A DNA stretch of 6,609 bases from Cyclobacteriaceae bacterium. GTDB lineage: Bacteria > Bacteroidota > Bacteroidia > Cytophagales > Cyclobacteriaceae. The stretch covers positions 1 to 6,609 of the forward strand of contig JAIENH010000051.1 of NCBI GenBank assembly GCA_019751475.1. The letters are read 5' to 3'. The notes beneath the pieces are model-generated. The model searched no databases. It saw only the letters and a list, made by a program, of their open reading frames with translations, and had not been told where the DNA came from. Shown here piece after piece: positions 1 through 6,244 of the stretch. Position 1 is the stretch's first letter, and each line of letters begins with the position of its first letter. The translations under genes were made by a program, and so were the position numbers.

Positions 1-746
1 TTTTGATGAAAAAATTCTGGCCAGGCCCGCTTACGCTGCTTCTTCCAAAAAAAGAAATCATTCCCGATCTCGTAACATCTGGGCTTGATCGCGTGGGTAT
101 TCGTTGTCCTGACCATCCGTTGACACACCAGTTGTTAAAGAATTTATCGTTTCCATTGGCTGCCCCCAGTGCCAACCCCTTTGGTTACGTGAGTCCTACC
201 ACGGCCGAACACGTTAATGATCAATTAGGAAAAAAGATCTCCTACATACTTGACGGTGGGCCCAGCATGGTGGGTATTGAGTCCACCATTGTGGGATGGG
301 AAGGCGGCATACCCGTTATCTACCGGATGGGCGGCATTAGCCAGGAGATGATTGAATCGGTGATTGGAAAAGTTGCAACCCTTGCTCAAAGCACTTCGCA
401 GCCGCAGGCCCCGGGCCAGCTCGCCAGTCACTACGCACCTAAAAAGAAATTTCTGCTTGGCCACCTGGAAACACTGGCTAAAGAAAATGCTCCTGCGCGG
501 CTTGGCATCCTCGCCTTTCAAAAAGGAATTGAAACAAACGGAAGAGCCACGCAACTCATTCTATCTCCCATCGGCAACCTGGAAGAGGCCGCACGAAATT
601 TATTTTCCATGCTTCGCCAGCTTGACACACATGACATTGATATGGTGATTGCCGAAGAAGTGCCCAACATCGGCTTAGGTCGCGCCATCAATGACCGGCT
701 GCGCAGAGCGGCTGCATCTTACCCGCAGATATCGCAGATTAAATGA
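1..746 (+). CDS. sua5: Threonylcarbamoyl-AMP synthase, Sua5/YrdC/YwlC family (5' end missing)
   Basis: The family makes threonylcarbamoyl-AMP from threonine, bicarbonate and ATP in the cytoplasm, the first step of the t6A37 modification of ANN-decoding tRNAs. The reading frame is open from base 3 to the TGA at 744-746, giving 247 visible residues. The gene must begin upstream, because the N-terminal YrdC motifs (the KxR region) are absent and the fragment opens inside the conserved FWPGPLTLLL segment. Visible YrdC features are the SAN motif (residues 56-58 of the fragment) followed by PFGYVSPTTA, and GGPSMVGIESTIV (85-97). APGQLASHYAP (136-146) matches the linker/hinge that joins YrdC to the C-terminal Sua5 domain, which occupies about residues 147-237 and ends with GLGRAINDRLRRAA (224-237). 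So this is the long Sua5 form (usually 310-350 residues), not the short TsaC form. Oddly, the last seven residues (PQISQIK) are encoded by copies of a CGCAGAT(T) repeat that continues outside the gene. It converges with the TIGR02757 gene. The ATG at 6-8 is internal, not the start. Confidence 0.95.
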   Translation, partial: LMKKFWPGPLTLLLPKKEIIPDLVTSGLDRVGIRCPDHPLTHQLLKNLSFPLAAPSANPFGYVSPTTAEHVNDQLGKKISYILDGGPSMVGIESTIVGWEGGIPVIYRMGGISQEMIESVIGKVATLAQSTSQPQAPGQLASHYAPKKKFLLGHLETLAKENAPARLGILAFQKGIETNGRATQLILSPIGNLEEAARNLFSMLRQLDTHDIDMVIAEEVPNIGLGRAINDRLRRAAASYPQISQIK

Positions 747-760
747 AGTGCACGCAGATT
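724..760. repeat. CGCAGATT repeat cluster, left arm
   Basis: Three copies of an 8-bp word occur close together: CGCAGAT at 724-730, CGCAGATT at 733-740 and CGCAGATT at 753-760. The first two lie inside the 3' end of sua5 and specify its last residues; the third is just past the stop. The reverse complement, AATCTGCG, appears twice on the other side of the 169-bp element (972-979 and 989-996). The two clusters therefore form the outer arms of an inverted arrangement centred on that element. Origin and function are unknown. Confidence 0.6.
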
Positions 761-830
761 TGCGCTGAAAATTTCTAAGTCTATTATTAGCGTGATGTTA
801 CGCAAAGCACTTTCTCGAATGTCAGACTAA

Positions 831-866
831 GCCTGCCTGCGCGTAGCCGCTTCGGCCAAGGCAGGC
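831..866. repeat. Two-tier hairpin inside the MITE-like element
   Basis: GCCTGCC (831-837) pairs perfectly with GGCAGGC (860-866). Inside it GCCG (846-849) pairs with CGGC (853-856) around a CTT loop. GACT (825-828) and AGTC (868-871) extend the structure outward across a small unpaired joint. A transcript from either strand could fold here, so it may also end transcription between the convergent genes, but no U-tract follows either side. A terminator role is inference. Confidence 0.6.
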
Positions 867-908
867 CAGTCGAAGTCTTTTCAGCACTAAAATCGAATAG
901 TTTTCGAC

Positions 909-928
909 AGTCCGATGGCTATCGGACT
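909..928. repeat. Perfect 8-bp stem, 4-nt loop hairpin inside the MITE-like element
   Basis: AGTCCGAT (909-916) and ATCGGACT (921-928) are exact reverse complements around a GGCT loop. The loop is one base away from making the whole 20-bp segment a continuous palindrome. At DNA level it could be a protein-binding site; at RNA level it could be a hairpin. It sits asymmetrically, near the right terminal repeat of the element. Confidence 0.6.
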
Positions 929-971
929 CAAACGGACAACTGGGTGCATTGCGTAACATCAGTTATCTGTG

Positions 972-996
972 AATCTGCGGAAGTCTTCAATCTGCG
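972..996. repeat. AATCTGCG repeat cluster, right arm
   Basis: AATCTGCG occurs at 972-979 and 989-996, spaced by nine bases. It is the exact reverse complement of the CGCAGATT copies at 733-740 and 753-760. An ATCTGTG at 965-971 resembles a decayed third copy. Together with the left cluster it encloses the 169-bp element, suggesting nested inverted repeats. Confidence 0.55.
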
Positions 997-1033
997 AGAA
1001 AAAATTTATATACCTCTGCCTGGTTGTCGGTTT

Positions 1034-1816
1034 CTAAAACTTCTCTTCTACTCCCAACCCAAACAAGGCAAAGTCATACTTTACAGGATCGTAGGGATCA
1101 AATTTCCGCAAGGAAGCTGTGAGGTCGAGAGCCGTTTGCCAATTCATGGGCTTTCGCCCGATTAATTTTAATTTTCGAGCCACGCGCTCCACATGCAAAT
1201 CGCACGGGCAAACCAATTTACTGGTTGATATCCTGTTCCAGATTCCAAAGTCAACACCTCGCTTGTCGTTGCGCACCATCCAGCGCAAATACATATTGAT
1301 GCGCTTGCAAGCTGACTTTCGCTCCGGTGTTGACACATGTTTTTTTGTACGGGCCGGAAAATCAGGCAAACTGAAAAATTGGTTGTGGAAGTTAATCAAT
1401 CCACGTTCGGTGGTCACATCTTGCGAAGGCACCAAAAACAACTCCTCCAGCGAGTTATGCTTCTTGTAAAACCGGCTGAGAAAGAAAATAAAATAAAACA
1501 GGTCGGTTGCATTAAATGTGCGATGGACAAATTTCTCAAATCTCTTTAAATCAGCCGGAGCGTGGTGACGCACAAAATCATAGGGAGCATGATCCATCTT
1601 CTCCATCAAGTCAAGGCAATTCTTAATAATGGTTACGCGTTGACCCCACGCCAGTGTCGCAGCAAAGAGTCCTGAAATTTCAATGTCTTGCTTCAATGAA
1701 AATCGATGAGGAATGGAAATCGGATCGTTTGTAATAAAACCCGGCCGGTTGTACTGATCCACTTTTTCGTCAAGGAATGCTTTGAGATCGTCCCATCGCT
1801 GCTTTCGTGCGGGCAT
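1034..1816 (-). CDS. TIGR02757/DUF2400 family protein (possible HhH-GPD-like fold)
   Basis: A complete 260-residue protein, matching the usual 250-260 residues of this mainly Bacteroidota family. No function is established for the family. Recognisable family signatures are DPISIPHRF (31-39), the ATLAWGQR segment (53-60), the long motif starting KRINMYLRWMVR (171-182), GVDFGIW (187-193), CDLHVERVARKL (205-216) and the ending KFDPYDPVKYDFALFGLG (238-255). By inference, the second half resembles the helix-hairpin-helix DNA glycosylase/endonuclease III fold: a DxHxxR segment followed by a conserved D-P-x-x-x-D-F-A-L segment. The lesion-recognition and catalytic residues cannot be assigned from sequence alone. 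There is no signal peptide or membrane segment, so it is probably cytoplasmic. It is the last gene of a three-gene minus-strand operon: its ATG is 7 nt after the TAA of the OmpA gene. The link to two envelope genes may reflect co-transcription only. Its 3' end converges on sua5. Confidence 0.88.
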   Translation of the reverse strand: MPARKQRWDDLKAFLDEKVDQYNRPGFITNDPISIPHRFSLKQDIEISGLFAATLAWGQRVTIIKNCLDLMEKMDHAPYDFVRHHAPADLKRFEKFVHRTFNATDLFYFIFFLSRFYKKHNSLEELFLVPSQDVTTERGLINFHNQFFSLPDFPARTKKHVSTPERKSACKRINMYLRWMVRNDKRGVDFGIWNRISTSKLVCPCDLHVERVARKLKLIGRKPMNWQTALDLTASLRKFDPYDPVKYDFALFGLGVEEKF

Positions 1817-1823
1817 GATGTGG

Positions 1824-2924
1824 TTATTTTACGAACCGCACTTCCACGCGCCTGTTGAGTGTGCGAGCTGCCTCGTCTTTGGATTCGATCAATGGCCGCT
1901 GCTTGCCAAAACCATTCGTGATGATTCGACTGGCATCAATTCCCTTCGAGCGCAAATATTCACCCACGCTTCGCGCCCTGTTTTGCGATAACTCCAGGTT
2001 GTACTCATCACTGCCCACATCATCGGTATGACCGTTGAGCTCGGCTTTCCAATCAGGCTTCTGCGAAAGGATGCTCACCAGCTTATCTAATTCCGGAAAG
2101 GAAACTGGCAACAGTTTATATCGGTCAAATTCAAATTGAATGTTTTTCAGCACATACGTCTCATCAGGCTTTACCTCCTGGCCATCTGTCCAAACGAGGG
2201 GTGCCGGTATTTCTTCCGGGTCGAGCGGCACCACCGACACATCGTCAATATAAAAATAGGCGCTGCCGTTCAGCATCGGGCTCTTTCCTTTGCGGGATTC
2301 CAGTTGCGTGAATTGCGTGGTAAGGTTGTCGAAAAAATTTCCGATGGTAATATACTTTTCACCGCCCTTCGCTCGGTACTCCATCACGGCCTGATCCCAC
2401 CCACTTTTACTGATCGGTTCTTCCCGGATAACGGACAAGGTGGGAATAACCGTAATAGCTTTGTCGTCTTTGTTTACAATGGCCGTGTCCGTGAGGAGCA
2501 TGCCGATTCGGTCTACCGAATAGACCGAGTAGGAAGCGAGCTTAAAATAAAATTCGAGTCGATACCGCTTGTCTTTTTTCAGCGGTGCAGATAACTCGCC
2601 CTGAATGTACTCTCGATAGCTGCGCGGCTTATTGTTGGGACGATTCCACACATACAATCCCGCATACGCTAGGCCACTGTGCGCATTCGATTCACCTGCC
2701 CAATTGAAGGGCACATCACAATCACCCCAACTGCATTGATGGTAGTAGTCAGGTGTGCCGGAGTTGGCTGAGTGCCAGCCGGGCAAGTTGAATTCTTTGC
2801 TGTTGGTGCTGAAGTTATTCGGGCAACGCTGATGCTCTTCAAAACTTGGATTGATCACCAGGTTTTGAGCGCCCGCGATGTGCAGCCCCAGGAATCCTCC
2901 AAGGAAAAAGAACAATCGAAACAT
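1824..2924 (-). CDS. OmpA-family protein with N-terminal jelly-roll-like domain
   Basis: A 366-residue exported protein. Residues 1-20 are a signal peptide with a hydrophobic core ending AGAQ. Residues about 21-233 open with NLVINPSFEE and close with FYIDDVSVVPL, the ends typical of a galactose-binding-like/carbohydrate-binding jelly roll; the fold is inferred. This domain has Cys at 34, 64 and 69. Residues about 257-365 form an OmpA-like peptidoglycan-binding domain: IQFEFDRYKLLP (262-273), NGHTDDVGS (297-305), LSQNRARSVGEYL (312-324) and the closing NRRVEVRFVK. Asp301 and Arg316 have the 15-residue spacing of the Asp/Arg pair that binds diaminopimelate in OmpA domains. No eight-strand barrel or lipobox is apparent, so it is probably periplasmic or surface-associated and anchored through peptidoglycan. 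It starts 3 nt after the stop of the LysM gene, so the two are probably translated from one message. The jelly roll may bind a glycan, but its ligand is unknown. Confidence 0.9.
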   Translation of the reverse strand: MFRLFFFLGGFLGLHIAGAQNLVINPSFEEHQRCPNNFSTNSKEFNLPGWHSANSGTPDYYHQCSWGDCDVPFNWAGESNAHSGLAYAGLYVWNRPNNKPRSYREYIQGELSAPLKKDKRYRLEFYFKLASYSVYSVDRIGMLLTDTAIVNKDDKAITVIPTLSVIREEPISKSGWDQAVMEYRAKGGEKYITIGNFFDNLTTQFTQLESRKGKSPMLNGSAYFYIDDVSVVPLDPEEIPAPLVWTDGQEVKPDETYVLKNIQFEFDRYKLLPVSFPELDKLVSILSQKPDWKAELNGHTDDVGSDEYNLELSQNRARSVGEYLRSKGIDASRIITNGFGKQRPLIESKDEAARTLNRRVEVRFVK

Positions 2925-2927
2925 GTC

Positions 2928-3920
2928 TCACTTGTAGTAGGTAATCTCCGCACGGAAGCGAGGCAGTGTTTCGCCCAAGCGGTCGTAGGCCGACTTTGAG
3001 ATGCGGATCATCACAATCGGATCGGCCACGGGTGGCGGGCCGGTGACACGCACAAATACTTCCTGGTTGGTAGTGACGTTGCGTATCTTCAAGATGGTGC
3101 CTGGCTTAACGCTTGCATGCTGCGCCAGGTATTTTCGGTTGCCCTCCGTGCCCTCGATCAGCTCGGCAAGTCCTGTCTCTTTCACTTCGTCTGAGCCGCT
3201 CACGCTCTCTGAAATTCGGATGGTGGTTTCCGCCTGCGCGGGTTTGGCGGGAGTCGCAATCGGAGTGGATGTAGGCGTAGTCGTTACTGGAGTAGTGACC
3301 GGCTGTTGCCCAGGCGCGGGTGCCACCACAGAAAGCACTTGCCCGATTTTCAACTCATTGCCCTGCAAGCTGTTCCAATCCTTCAATTGCTGCACCGTCA
3401 TACCGTATTGCCGCGCAATGGAGAACATGGTTTCTTTGGCCGCCACAGTGTGTGTCTTTGCTGAAGAAGGTGAAACCGGTTGAACGGGCTTCACTTCCAC
3501 CGGTGCTGTTTCAGTTTTTCGCTTTATCAATACTTCCTGACCAAGGGCCAGTGCATTGTCTTTTAAGTTATTCCAACTCTTGATGTCATCTACCGAGACA
3601 TTGTAAAGTCTTGCAATGGAAAACAACGTCTCCTTGGGTGCCACTTTATGAATGGTGCCTGCCGCAGTTTGCACCGCTTGCGCTTTCGCGCGAGGGCTAT
3701 ACGGTATCTTTAAAATTTGGCCCACCTCCAGGCCGCCATCGGCCGTTGGGTTTTGCTCCAGTATTTCGTTTACCGTTGACCCGTATCGCCTGGAAAGACT
3801 AAAGAGGGTTTCCTTCTCGCCCACCTGATGAACCACGTACTGCTTTCCGTTGATGGTCTCCATGCGGAGTGAATCAGACGAAACGGTGCTGATCAGGGAA
3901 AAAAATATTATCTGAAACAT
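2928..3920 (-). CDS. Triple-LysM protein with C-terminal RlpA-like double-psi barrel
   Basis: A 330-residue exported protein. The N-terminus (about 1-15, MFQIIFFSLISTVSS) is a short signal peptide without an obvious basic residue. No earlier start is available, since a TAG lies in frame three codons upstream. Three LysM domains follow at about 28-73, 89-132 and 156-199, each with the pattern V.. KET(L/M)FS(I/L)(A/S)R.Y...V..(I/L)..(W/E)N and ending in GQ.L. LysM2 and LysM3 are most alike. A Pro/Thr-rich linker (about 200-230) leads to residues about 259-330, which resemble the RlpA double-psi beta-barrel: YLAQHASVKPGTILKIRN, then EVFVRVTGPPPVADPIVMIRISKSAYDRLG. Where active RlpA has a D-R-G-P stretch this protein has TGPP, so the catalytic Asp appears lost and glycan binding is more likely than lytic transglycosylase activity. 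It is the first gene of the minus-strand operon and probably acts in the periplasm on peptidoglycan, alongside the OmpA-like protein. Confidence 0.9.
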   Translation of the reverse strand: MFQIIFFSLISTVSSDSLRMETINGKQYVVHQVGEKETLFSLSRRYGSTVNEILEQNPTADGGLEVGQILKIPYSPRAKAQAVQTAAGTIHKVAPKETLFSIARLYNVSVDDIKSWNNLKDNALALGQEVLIKRKTETAPVEVKPVQPVSPSSAKTHTVAAKETMFSIARQYGMTVQQLKDWNSLQGNELKIGQVLSVVAPAPGQQPVTTPVTTTPTSTPIATPAKPAQAETTIRISESVSGSDEVKETGLAELIEGTEGNRKYLAQHASVKPGTILKIRNVTTNQEVFVRVTGPPPVADPIVMIRISKSAYDRLGETLPRFRAEITYYK

Positions 3921-3937
3921 AATGCGCTATTTCATTC

Positions 3938-3969
3938 GAAAATTACTACTTCATTCGTGCACCTCACAA
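3938..3969 (-). promoter_or_regulatory. Candidate Bacteroidetes-type promoter of the LysM-OmpA-TIGR02757 operon
   Basis: On the minus strand, TTG (complement of 3967-3969) is followed 21 nt later by TAATTTTC (complement of 3938-3945). This is a 7-of-8 match to TAnnTTTG, the -7 element used by the main Bacteroidetes sigma factor. It would give a leader of only about 10-12 nt before the ATG at 3920. The region lies in the 94-bp gap between two divergent genes. Single -33 trinucleotides are common by chance, so this is suggestive only. Confidence 0.35.
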
Positions 3970-4014
3970 CCTTATCTCGTGGATTTAGTTAGTATTTTTA
4001 CAAAAAAGACGCGT

Positions 4015-5355
4015 ATGAAGGTTTTTGCAATGGGTCTGTTTCTTTCGCTTATCTCGTTTGGGGGGCTACAGGCGCAGAATGGCCCGGTGGTGATGGTCAT
4101 GGAAATAAAAGCGGAGATTGATCCGCGCATGCTGCGGTATGTAAAACTCTCGCTGGAGCACGCTGAAAAAATCAAAGCTGACTACGTGATCGTGGAAATG
4201 GACACCTACGGAGGTGTATTGACGGATGCCAAAGAAATTGTGGACCAGATCATGGCATTCAAAAAACCCATTTGGGTCTTTGTTAATTCCGATGCAGCCT
4301 CCGCAGGCGCCCTGATATCCATTGCGTGTGATAGCATCTATATGGCACCAGGTGCCAGCATCGGTGCAGCCACGGTGGTGGAAGGTGCTGGTGGCCAGGC
4401 AGCGCCCGACAAGTATCAATCGTATATGCGCTCCATTATGCGATCTACGGCAGAAGAAAATGGAAGAGACCCTCGCATAGCAGAAGGCATGGTGGATGAA
4501 AAAGTGGTGATCGACAGTGTGAAGCAGGCAGGAAAAGTTATCACATTCACTACGTCTGAAGCGATTGCCAATGGATACTGCGAAGCAAAAGTGGAATCCA
4601 TAGAAGAAATTCTGGCGCGCAACAACGTGACGAACTACAAACTAGAATATTATCGACTGGGCACCACCGAAAAAATCATTGCCTTCTTCTTAAATCCATT
4701 TATCAGCGGACTGCTGATCTTAGTAATTATCGGGGGCATCTATTTTGAACTGCAAACACCGGGTGTAGGCTTTCCATTATTTGCAGCTATCACCGCACTG
4801 GTGCTCTACCTGGTGCCTTACTATCTTAACGGTCTGGCCGAATACTGGGAGATCTTGGCTCTCTTCACCGGCATCATCCTCATCATCTTAGAAATATTTG
4901 TCATTCCCGGATTTGGAGTGGCGGGTGTGCTTGGCATTGGCATGACCGTAGGGTCGCTGATTCTCATCATGTTGAACAATGACTTTTTCAACTTTGATTT
5001 TGTGCCGCTGGGAGATATTGTCGTGGCGATGATGGCCACCATTGGTGGACTGACGGGCGGGGCGCTGCTGCTGTTCTTTGGGGGCGCCCGGCTTACGCAA
5101 ACAAAAGCCTTCAGGCGAATGGCGCTTACCGACACACAGGAAAAAGAAAAGGGTTATACTTCTAATTTTAATGAAGGGCCTTTAACAGGAAAAACCGGCA
5201 CCGCCTACACGGTGCTTCGCCCCAGCGGAAAAGTAATGATTGAAGACAAGATATACGATGCCTTCACGCGGGGAGAGTTTGTCGATAAAGAAGAAAAAAT
5301 AGAAGTCATCAGCGTAGAGGGATCGTCACTGCGCGTAAAGAAAATATACGCATGA
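4015..5355 (+). CDS. nfeD: Long-form NfeD membrane-bound serine protease (ClpP-like plus OB fold)
   Basis: A 446-residue protein, using the ATG at 4015 because it opens a clean signal peptide (MKVFAMGLFLSLISFGGLQAQ). The frame extends up to an ATG at 3922, but that would put 31 polar/basic residues ahead of the signal and leave one base between divergent genes. Residues about 22-215 are a ClpP/SppA-type protease domain: VEMDTYGG (60-67), the nucleophile in AASAGA (Ser96) and the likely general base Lys133 in APDKYQSYM, a Ser-Lys dyad as in characterised long NfeD proteins. About five membrane segments follow (roughly 221-246, 252-271, 278-299, 301-320, 332-356). A C-terminal OB-fold NfeD domain spans about 387-446 (GKTGTAYTVLRPSGKV...). 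Relatives cleave stomatin-like proteins and are often next to a stomatin/SPFH gene; none is seen here. The stop overlaps the kdsB start (ATGA). The job is inferred to be inner-membrane protein quality control. Confidence 0.93.
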   Translation: MKVFAMGLFLSLISFGGLQAQNGPVVMVMEIKAEIDPRMLRYVKLSLEHAEKIKADYVIVEMDTYGGVLTDAKEIVDQIMAFKKPIWVFVNSDAASAGALISIACDSIYMAPGASIGAATVVEGAGGQAAPDKYQSYMRSIMRSTAEENGRDPRIAEGMVDEKVVIDSVKQAGKVITFTTSEAIANGYCEAKVESIEEILARNNVTNYKLEYYRLGTTEKIIAFFLNPFISGLLILVIIGGIYFELQTPGVGFPLFAAITALVLYLVPYYLNGLAEYWEILALFTGIILIILEIFVIPGFGVAGVLGIGMTVGSLILIMLNNDFFNFDFVPLGDIVVAMMATIGGLTGGALLLFFGGARLTQTKAFRRMALTDTQEKEKGYTSNFNEGPLTGKTGTAYTVLRPSGKVMIEDKIYDAFTRGEFVDKEEKIEVISVEGSSLRVKKIYA

Positions 5356-6107
5356 GAATTCTTGGAGTGATCCCGGCCCGGTACGCGTCTTCGCGATTTC
5401 CGGGCAAGCCCCTGGCCGATCTGTTGGGCAAGTCCATGGTACAGCGCATATATCTGCAATGCAAAAAGTCAAAGCATTTGAGTGAGATTGTGGTGGCCAC
5501 TGACCACCAACAGATCTATGATCACGTAGTGGCTTTTGGCGGACAAGCATGCATGACTTCCGAAAACCACCCCAGTGGTACCGACCGCTGCCGTGAAGCA
5601 CTGGAGCTGCAAGCTGGTTCGTTTGACTTTGTGGTGAATATACAGGGAGACGAGCCATTCATTAATCCTCAGCAAATTGATTTGCTTTGTGTCTCTCTCC
5701 GAGCGGATACGGAGTTGGCAACATTGATTCAAAAAATCACCACAAACGAACAACTCGTGTCACCCAACGAGGCCAAAGTAGTCTTGAATTCCAATCACGA
5801 AGCATTGTATTTCAGTCGGTCGCCTATCCCCTTCGTACAAAAGACTCCTATCCAGGAATGGATTGACAAAGCAATTTTCTACCGTCACGTGGGCCTGTAT
5901 GCCTATCGCCACGACATCCTGCAAAAGATCACGCGACTGCCCGTATCTGCCCTCGAAAAAGCCGAATCACTGGAGCAACTGCGCTGGATTGAAAACGGAT
6001 TTAAAATAAAAACGGTAGAGACAGCCGAAGAAGAAGGTTTGTGCATTGATACTCCCGAAGACCTTGAGAAGGCCATCGCGCATTTGAAGAAGATAAAAAG
6101 TCATTAG
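5352..6107 (+). CDS. kdsB: 3-deoxy-manno-octulosonate cytidylyltransferase (CMP-Kdo synthetase)
   Basis: This cytoplasmic enzyme couples Kdo to CMP using CTP, making the activated sugar that is joined to lipid A in lipopolysaccharide. The 251 residues match the family length (about 245-255). The N-terminal nucleotide-binding motif IPARYASSRFPGKPL covers residues 7-21, with Arg10, Arg15 and Lys19 as the expected CTP contacts. Further motifs are PSGTDR (74-79), NIQGDEPF (96-103) with Asp100 as a likely Mg2+ ligand, YFSRSPIP (153-160), HVGLYAYR (179-186), LEKAESLEQLRW (201-212) and Asp233 in CIDTPEDLE as the second likely metal ligand. The usual ATDD is ATDH here (Asp51 then His52), a modest variation. 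The ATG sits in the ATGA overlap with nfeD and no Shine-Dalgarno is visible, so translation is probably coupled to nfeD. Its presence implies an LPS-bearing outer membrane. Confidence 0.97.
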   Translation: MRILGVIPARYASSRFPGKPLADLLGKSMVQRIYLQCKKSKHLSEIVVATDHQQIYDHVVAFGGQACMTSENHPSGTDRCREALELQAGSFDFVVNIQGDEPFINPQQIDLLCVSLRADTELATLIQKITTNEQLVSPNEAKVVLNSNHEALYFSRSPIPFVQKTPIQEWIDKAIFYRHVGLYAYRHDILQKITRLPVSALEKAESLEQLRWIENGFKIKTVETAEEEGLCIDTPEDLEKAIAHLKKIKSH

Positions 6108-6216
6108 CATTGTATTTACTCGTTGCGCGACCACACACAAGATTCAAGCCTTAGACGGATAAATTTCCATATTCCAAACCATACCACTGCTCGTGCTATT
6201 AGACTAGCTGACTAAA

Positions 6217-6244
6217 GTATGCCCGGCCTTACAGCCGGGCATAC
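6217..6244. terminator. 11-bp perfect GC-rich hairpin, possible terminator of nfeD-kdsB
   Basis: GTATGCCCGGC (6217-6227) pairs exactly with GCCGGGCATAC (6234-6244) around a six-base CTTACA loop. It lies 109 bp past the kdsB stop and ahead of the next promoter, the right place to end the nfeD-kdsB transcript. No U-tract follows on the plus strand (the next bases are AGACCC), so it is not a classical intrinsic terminator. It could instead be an mRNA 3'-end stabiliser or a repeat unit. Confidence 0.45.

Larger units (their letters stand above)
793..961. mobile_element. MITE-like 169-bp element with 17-bp terminal inverted repeats
   Basis: The left end is TGATGTTACGCAAAGCA (793-809) and the right end is TGCATTGCGTAACATCA (945-961). 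The reverse complement of the left end matches the right end at 16 of 17 positions; the single mismatch is at 948. Between the ends are several self-complementary segments: a 7-bp stem at 831-837/860-866 with an inner GCCG/CGGC hairpin, TCGAA/TTCGA at 893-897/903-907, and a perfect 8-bp stem at 909-916/921-928. No credible ORF is present: a 73-residue frame starting at 944 runs out of the element and has no protein-like character. The lack of coding capacity and the terminal repeats fit a non-autonomous miniature inverted-repeat element or a large palindromic intergenic repeat. I cannot find a convincing target-site duplication in the immediate flanks. It lies between two convergent gene ends, where an insertion would be least harmful. 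Confidence 0.6.

Noticed and set aside
944..1165. 73-residue plus-strand frame
   Set aside because: It starts in the right terminal repeat of the element and runs antisense into the end of the TIGR02757 gene. It has no family features.
2508..2528. Perfect 8-bp inverted repeat TCGGTCTA/TAGACCGA
   Set aside because: It falls in the OmpA-family coding sequence where the protein reads YSVYSVDR, so it is explained by a local residue repeat.
2136..2594. 152-residue plus-strand frame
   Set aside because: It lies antisense within the OmpA-family gene, whose protein has clear domains; it is a shadow frame.
3316..3840. Similar DNA stretches in the LysM gene
   Set aside because: They encode the three homologous LysM domains and are explained by domain duplication.
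3993..4000. TATTTTTA as a -7 element for nfeD
   Set aside because: It lacks the final G and no TTG occurs at the right distance upstream, so it is too weak to list.
6136..6160. GATTCAAGCC resembling a tRNA T-loop
   Set aside because: The flanking bases do not form the 5-bp T-stem and no acceptor or anticodon arm can be drawn.
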